A stretch of DNA of 64,000 bases. It comes from Kumtagia yinganensis (GTDB lineage: Bacteria > Pseudomonadota > Alphaproteobacteria > Rhizobiales > Rhizobiaceae). A program made the translations under genes and the position numbers. Where the stretch lies: the NCBI RefSeq assembly GCF_040081985.1, contig NZ_JBEBMH010000002.1, forward strand, positions 434,001 through 498,000. Reading direction: 5' to 3'. The notes under the pieces were generated by a model. The model had not been told where the DNA came from. It worked only from the letters and a program-made list of their open reading frames with translations, and ran no database searches. Of the stretch, positions 59,240 to 64,000 are shown in pieces (position 1 is the first letter of the stretch; every line of letters begins with the position of its first letter).

Positions 59240-62100
59240 TAAGCAATCTCCGAAATATCGGTCAGTGTGGTGGAGTGGAGACGGAGGTTAATACCCCAGT
59301 TAATCTCGCCCACCTGTCCGGGATAATCTTCCGCATAACGGCCAAGACCGTTAAGGCGGGGATTGTCCAGGTGACCGGTAATCTGGCGAGTGTTGTCGAC
59401 CGTGAAGGGGACCTTGATCGGGAGATTGCAGGTGAACCCGTCGGCGATATTGTTGATGCCGAAATATGCGACACCATCGTTACGGCCGGTTCGGACGGTG
59501 ACGTAATCCGCCAGATCCTCGGCCGTTTCGATCTCGATCATGTCTTCGCCGGGGACGATGCGCTTCGACACGATGGTTGCCACCGAACCGTCCAGCTTCT
59601 CGATGCTGATGCCCCAGTTGTCGAGGATCGTCGGCGTGGTGCTGACGAACACCGGCACTTCCTGGATCCCAGGGAACTTGGCGCAGATCGGGATCAAAGC
59701 CTTGTTGCCGGACTTCCATGCCGGCAGCATTTTCGGCGTCCAGAAGTTCTCGTTGCGATCCAGGATGTAATGCTCGGCAATACCCTGGGGGCAGCCAAGA
59801 TGGAGGATGTTGCCGGCCTGCAGAGGATGACCGTTGGTGGCGTCCGGATCGAACGATCCGTACATCGTCCTGGATGTAACCGACGTGTGAGAGACGCTGA
59901 TGGTGTAAGCGCCAGGTCCACCACCGACGGGGATCGCAGTGATCTTGGTGCCGGCCGAGACATTGGCCGCATTGATGCAGTCACCGACTGCCAGGCTGCC
60001 GGACGTGAAGCTGGTCACCGTCAGCGTGGTGCCGGCTATCGATGCCGTGAAGGTAGCCTTTAGCGGCATAACTTCCTTGGAAGGAACCGCCCACATATTG
60101 CCGATCAGGAACGTGAACTTGTGATCGCCGGTGACGTCATCGGCCATCTCGCTCATCTGATCGCAGATCACGTTGGTCTGGGTGGCCCAGCCAACCGCAC
60201 CTGGCTGCATCATGGTGAACGCGAACGGTTCCGACTGGTTGAAGCCCGTCGTAGGATCTGCAATCGCCGCGGCAAATGCGTCGATGCAGCTCTTGATCAC
60301 AGCACCGTAGCCGGTCTCGTTGACGGTGTTTGGCGCCTGGCCATGCAGGTTGTGGATGATTTCCACACCCACCGGAGCAACCGCCGAAGGCAGTGTGAGC
60401 TGCGAACCGATCGGATCGGTTGGCTCCACCGTGTGATGCGTGATTGCTTCTTTCGTGACCCGGATACCGTCGATCAGACGTGTCCTGCCGACGCCGTCAT
60501 AGACTTCGGCCGTGGCGCCCTCACCCTTGGCGGTGGAATAAACCAGGTCCAGAACAGCGGTCTCTCGCGTGTCCTGCGGCAGGCCGAGATATTCACGGCG
60601 CAACCACTGACGAGCCCAGACCGAGAGAGGAGCCGGACCACCACCACGGGAATTCGACGTGAAGGCGCCGTCGATGATCTGCTGATCGGTATAGACGGTG
60701 TCGGTATTCGTACCGGCCGTCCACATTTCGCGGAGCGTCCAGAGCTTGCGCGTATCGGAGTTGAATGGGGTATGTGTTCCGTCGCTGTCGACACCGCCGA
60801 CATCCGGGCCGATCATCGCCGCATGGTAGAGGAAGGTCGTGGTCTTGGCCGCATCCAGGAAGCGACGGGCCATGTTGTCACGGGCTTCGAAGCTCTGGCC
60901 GGTACGGGGCTTGACCCGCCATCCGGTATTCACCCGCTTCAGCGGCGTGCAGTTGAGCGACATAAGCCGCTTGCGTTCGGTATCGATCTTGGTCCGAACC
61001 AGGGCATGGATCTCGTCGGAGAAGAAGTTCTCGTTGCCGCTTCCCGAACCAGACGAGGAACCGGTCAGGCTCTCGTCTTCGCGTTCCGTTCCCACTGGAT
61101 CATGGAAGCCGCCGAAGCTGACGTTGAAGATCTCGGAAGGTACATCGGCGTCGTCGAGATCCTGGACCTCCAGAAGCCAATCGCCGGCCTGGAGGGTATT
61201 CGTGTCGATCATCACTACATCGTCCAGCTGGATGGGGTCATGGAAACCGCCCACGCTGATGACGACGGGACGCTGCTCGCCCGCATTGGTCAGAGACGAG
61301 AGCGCCTGAATGGAGTTAAATTCGATATTGGCCAGCACCGAGGCTTCATGGCCGCGGGCAGCGATGATCTCGCCATTCCAGGACAGCGCAGGGCTGACGA
61401 AGGCGATGGTGATCGGATCGGTGCCGACATTGGCGATCGACAGATTGGAGACATACCAGGTCTCGCCAAGGTGATCGCCGGACTTCACCTGGAAGGCATG
61501 GCGGGAGAGCTTGCCATTGGTGTCGGCGTCGGCTGCTCGGCTCGGAGCACCGGAGGCGTTGACCTTCCAGATGCCGTTGTTCGGATCGCCGGTGGCGACA
61601 CCATTGATCACGGTAGCGTGAGCAATCCGTGTATTGGCGCCCAGCACCACACCCTGGATCGTGGCGCCGGCGGTATAGGTCGAGGGATTGGCGCCGGAGA
61701 GATCCAGAAGATCGACAGGCCCACCCTCGAAATAGCCGGCCACATTGTAGGTCAGGATGTTCGACAGGTTGTCGTGGATGACCTCGAGCTTGGCGAGCAT
61801 CGTGAAGATCGCCGTCAGCTCGGGGATGTGCTCCGAGGTAGCAACCACCTCGTCGATGTTCTCATAGACCGTGAGCACACCGGTTAGGTTCTCGAAGACG
61901 CCGACCAGCTTGGCGAGCTCGGCTTCCAGAGCCAGGATCTGATCGGTGCTCTGCCCGACCTTCCAGATCTCCTCGAGGTGCGCCGAGACGTGCTTCACGT
62001 ACTCGATGTTCTCGGCGAGCAACTTCACCGTGTCATAGGCGGAACCGACCATCCTGTTGACGGTCAGGTCGGGATTACCAAAAATATGAGAGCTGCTCAT
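59239..62100 (-). CDS. Large tail appendage protein
   Basis: 953 residues. The N-terminal ~120 are helical and coiled-coil-like (KLLAENIEYVKHVSAHLEEI), as in proteins that attach fibres to the tail. A middle region has two copies of a short unit (VGGFHDPIQLDD and FGGFHDPVGTE). A beta module near residue 670 (SIAGTTLTVTSFTSGSLAVG) is of the kind scattered through phage fibres. The segment DATNGHPLQAGNILHLGCPQ resembles the last block of SGNH esterases, but the first block is not clear, so enzyme activity is not claimed. It is co-translated with its neighbours (overlaps at both ends). Confidence 0.62.
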   Translation of the reverse strand: MSSSHIFGNPDLTVNRMVGSAYDTVKLLAENIEYVKHVSAHLEEIWKVGQSTDQILALEAELAKLVGVFENLTGVLTVYENIDEVVATSEHIPELTAIFTMLAKLEVIHDNLSNILTYNVAGYFEGGPVDLLDLSGANPSTYTAGATIQGVVLGANTRIAHATVINGVATGDPNNGIWKVNASGAPSRAADADTNGKLSRHAFQVKSGDHLGETWYVSNLSIANVGTDPITIAFVSPALSWNGEIIAARGHEASVLANIEFNSIQALSSLTNAGEQRPVVISVGGFHDPIQLDDVVMIDTNTLQAGDWLLEVQDLDDADVPSEIFNVSFGGFHDPVGTEREDESLTGSSSGSGSGNENFFSDEIHALVRTKIDTERKRLMSLNCTPLKRVNTGWRVKPRTGQSFEARDNMARRFLDAAKTTTFLYHAAMIGPDVGGVDSDGTHTPFNSDTRKLWTLREMWTAGTNTDTVYTDQQIIDGAFTSNSRGGGPAPLSVWARQWLRREYLGLPQDTRETAVLDLVYSTAKGEGATAEVYDGVGRTRLIDGIRVTKEAITHHTVEPTDPIGSQLTLPSAVAPVGVEIIHNLHGQAPNTVNETGYGAVIKSCIDAFAAAIADPTTGFNQSEPFAFTMMQPGAVGWATQTNVICDQMSEMADDVTGDHKFTFLIGNMWAVPSKEVMPLKATFTASIAGTTLTVTSFTSGSLAVGDCINAANVSAGTKITAIPVGGGPGAYTISVSHTSVTSRTMYGSFDPDATNGHPLQAGNILHLGCPQGIAEHYILDRNENFWTPKMLPAWKSGNKALIPICAKFPGIQEVPVFVSTTPTILDNWGISIEKLDGSVATIVSKRIVPGEDMIEIETAEDLADYVTVRTGRNDGVAYFGINNIADGFTCNLPIKVPFTVDNTRQITGHLDNPRLNGLGRYAEDYPGQVGEINWGINLRLHSTTLTDISEIA

Positions 62101-62804
62101 ACGAAGCCTCTGTCATCGAGCTTGTCTTGCGATGTGTGGAAGGTCTGGTTCACCAGATCGCGCTGCTCGACTTCGACGCACTTCGCTTCGTAGGCACCCA
62201 GATATTCCTGCCCTTTTACAATATTTTCCTGACCGTTCATATGGCAATATGTCAGATAACCGATAAAATTTTGAAGCGGTGCCTCGAAAATAAATGGCAA
62301 GATAATCTCTTGATTGATTATCTTTCCCGGCCGGTCATCCAGCTCCGGGTGCCTGGCCTGGTAGGTGATCCCCAGGGGACGGCCATGTTCCGGCCGGGGG
62401 ATCTGCAGCTCGTTGAGGCTCGGCGTGAACAGGGAGGCAGGATCCTCCTGATCGTTAAGCCGCATCTTCCGGCCGAACTCGTCGTACACCGCCAGGATGC
62501 GGATCGAGTCACCCATGAAGGGCTCGTCAGGCAGGTCCTTGATGTAGCGGTGCGGAGCGTCGGAACCCGAGGTTTCCGCGAATTTCCGCTCCAGATGGTA
62601 GCTGGTGATGCCCTCCACCTGCTGGATCAGGAGGTTCTTTTCCTTCAGCACGAACCGGGTGTAGAGGTTGAGCAGCGCCTCATTCGCATACTGGATCATC
62701 TGGGGATGTTTCGCCTCGACGATCTCACCGCTGCCATTGTTGCTGATCGACAGGTTGGAGAGCTGGCCGTAGGACAGACGCCGGAACAAATCCGCGATTT
62801 TCAT
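62097..62804 (-). CDS. Head-tail/virion protein (N4 gp67-like)
   Basis: 235 residues. It has the tubular-protein-A-like layout: an N-terminal FRRLSYGQLSNLSISNNGSG, a helical middle, and beta segments with PHRYIKDLPDEPFMGDSIRI, then FEAPLQNFIGYLTYCHMNGQ. It is immediately next to the terminase gene as N4 gp67 is, and is ATGA-coupled to the large appendage gene. It probably forms the tail adapter on the portal. A perfect AT-rich hairpin (62299-62324) lies inside it. Confidence 0.7.
   Translation of the reverse strand: MKIADLFRRLSYGQLSNLSISNNGSGEIVEAKHPQMIQYANEALLNLYTRFVLKEKNLLIQQVEGITSYHLERKFAETSGSDAPHRYIKDLPDEPFMGDSIRILAVYDEFGRKMRLNDQEDPASLFTPSLNELQIPRPEHGRPLGITYQARHPELDDRPGKIINQEIILPFIFEAPLQNFIGYLTYCHMNGQENIVKGQEYLGAYEAKCVEVEQRDLVNQTFHTSQDKLDDRGFV
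62299..62324. repeat. 9-bp hairpin AAGATAATC / GATTATCTT inside the gp67-like gene
   Basis: Perfect arms 62299-62307 and 62316-62324 around an 8-base loop, in an AT-rich patch (62215-62330) of coding sequence. Confidence 0.6.
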
Positions 62805-62829
62805 AATAATAATCCTGATTATGAATTAA

Positions 62830-64000
62830 TCAAACGACGTAGCGGTCGAGGGCATGTGGCTGGTCGTGGAGCATCTCGTGCCCCCACGTTGGGCCGCCAT
62901 TGTGCCCGATCATCGGATCCAGAGGTTCACGGATCTCTGTCTCGGCGGGCTTCCATGCGTTCAGGTACATTAACATGGAAATCGTATCGAGGCAGTCGTC
63001 TTTTCCCTTCAGGCCATTTTTTGTAGCCATCCGGATTTGTCCGTAAAAATAAGACATGATTTTCGAAGTTTTTAGTTCGGTCGGGAACTTGATCTTGCCG
63101 GCCTTGAACAGCGGCACCACCATGTTGAAGCGGGTCAGCTTGTTGGTGATCGGCCGAATGCCAGGGGCGCCGGAGTTCTCCGAGGAAGCGAAGTTGAACC
63201 ACACGTTCCTCTGGATCTGCTGTTCCTGCAGCCACTTGAGGAACACCAGCTGCTGGCCCGAGACTTCGATACCGACGGACTGCGGCCGGTAGGTTTGAAC
63301 CAGGCGGAAGAGCTCGTTGACCACCTTGTCGGTCGTGGTCCGCTCGCACATGCCATCGACCCAGAGCCAATCGCCATTGGCGTTGTGCGCCCACATGGAC
63401 AGCACCGAGAAGTCGGCGGTCTGCTTGTCGGAGACAGCCAGGTCGGAGGTGAGGTAGAAATTGTACTGGTGCTTGCGCTGCAGCAGCTCGGTGCGGCTGT
63501 ATTCGCCGATCTCGCCATCCTGGACCAGGCGTTCCTCGTCGGAGGAGATGCGGAGCATGAGCTCCTGCATGAAGCCCTCGACCTTACCGTTGAGGACCGC
63601 TTTCCTGTACTGGTCCATGATGAAGTCGTAGGAGAAGCGATCCTCCCAGGCTCCGCGGAATTCCTCCTTGGTGCATGGGAAGCGTTCGCATACCGGCCAG
63701 ACGTTGACGTCCCAGGCGCCGGACTCGACCGCCTCGATCATGATGTCTTCGGTGTTGAACGGTGTGCCGTTGAAGACGATCTTGCGGCGGGTAGGATCCA
63801 GAGCGAAGTTGACACCCTTGTAGACCGTGTCCTTGATCGACTGCATCGCAGCCTTGGACTTGGCGTCTTCATCCGACACAAGGTCGTCGAGCACAGCCAA
63901 TACTGGGCGTTTACCGAAGATCTTCGTACCACGGATGCCGGTCTTTGCGCCGAACATCTTGCAGCCGAGACGGTGGCCGTCCTTATTGGTGAACTCGAGG
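62830..64000 (-). CDS. Terminase large subunit (N4 gp68-like), 5' end outside window
   Basis: At least 390 residues are visible; the frame stays open to the window edge (LEFTNKDGHRLGCKMFGAKT), so the N-terminal ATPase Walker A lies beyond it. A Walker B-like segment PVLAVLDDL is followed by IVFNGTPFNTEDI, a coupling-motif-like stretch. The nuclease domain has YLTSDLAVSDKQTADFSVLS, with the first catalytic Asp. Further acidic positions are in VGIEVSGQQ and KDDCLDTISML. It cuts and pumps phage DNA into the head through the portal. In N4 it is also near the end of the late block. Confidence 0.88.
   Translation of the reverse strand, partial: LEFTNKDGHRLGCKMFGAKTGIRGTKIFGKRPVLAVLDDLVSDEDAKSKAAMQSIKDTVYKGVNFALDPTRRKIVFNGTPFNTEDIMIEAVESGAWDVNVWPVCERFPCTKEEFRGAWEDRFSYDFIMDQYRKAVLNGKVEGFMQELMLRISSDEERLVQDGEIGEYSRTELLQRKHQYNFYLTSDLAVSDKQTADFSVLSMWAHNANGDWLWVDGMCERTTTDKVVNELFRLVQTYRPQSVGIEVSGQQLVFLKWLQEQQIQRNVWFNFASSENSGAPGIRPITNKLTRFNMVVPLFKAGKIKFPTELKTSKIMSYFYGQIRMATKNGLKGKDDCLDTISMLMYLNAWKPAETEIREPLDPMIGHNGGPTWGHEMLHDQPHALDRYVV

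Noticed and set aside
59239..62100. SGNH esterase in the large appendage protein
   Set aside because: Only a block V-like DATNGHP segment is seen; the nucleophile Ser block and Gly/Asn blocks could not be located with confidence.

Overview
The window is the edge of an alphaproteobacterial (rhizobial, probably Mesorhizobium-like) chromosome joined to most of an N4-like (Schitoviridae-type) bacteriophage genome. Positions 1 to about 4,260 are GC-rich chromosomal DNA on the minus strand: a histone-deacetylase-family enzyme (cut by the window edge), a membrane protein, ribB with a degenerate GTP cyclohydrolase II-like tail, and aroC. A 31-bp perfect inverted repeat sits between ribB and aroC.

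From about 4,280 to the right edge everything looks like phage. One minus-strand gene lies next to the junction. A plus-strand early/middle block (4,900-27,967) follows: a MoxR-type AAA+ ATPase with a VWA/metallopeptidase-like partner, dCTP deaminase, a run of ten tiny genes with ATGA-type overlaps, ThyX, an HTH protein, an H-NS-like protein, and a replication module (SF1 helicase, family A DNA polymerase, dNTP pyrophosphohydrolase-like protein, PD-(D/E)XK nuclease, AEP-type primase, P-loop ATPase, SSB, RuvC-like resolvase). It ends with a tRNA-like gene and a MazG-like protein.

The late block (27,964 to the right edge) is entirely on the minus strand and converges on the early block. It holds a 3,764-residue virion RNA polymerase, ejection/internal virion proteins (one with about 19 copies of a 29-residue repeat), major capsid protein, scaffold, portal, a lysis cassette (Rz/Rz1, two small membrane proteins, thioredoxin-like protein, GH19-like endolysin), tail fibre/appendage proteins and the large terminase, cut by the window edge. 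The order matches phage N4: gp24/25-like pair, helicase, polymerase, primase, SSB, then the oppositely oriented virion RNAP, capsid, portal and terminase genes.

The genes fit a phage that injects its own RNA polymerase with its DNA, remodels nucleotide pools (Dcd, ThyX, two pyrophosphohydrolase-like proteins), replicates with its own polymerase, primase and SSB, then expresses structural and lysis genes. No integrase and no N4 RNAP I/II genes are visible; they could lie beyond the right edge. N4-like phages are mostly described as lytic, so the junction to chromosomal DNA is itself notable. At nucleotide level the phage part, unlike the short flank, carries an apparently over-represented heptamer GAACCAG/CTGGTTC (86 copies counted by eye) and a family of AT-rich GATTATC/GATAATC inverted pairs.
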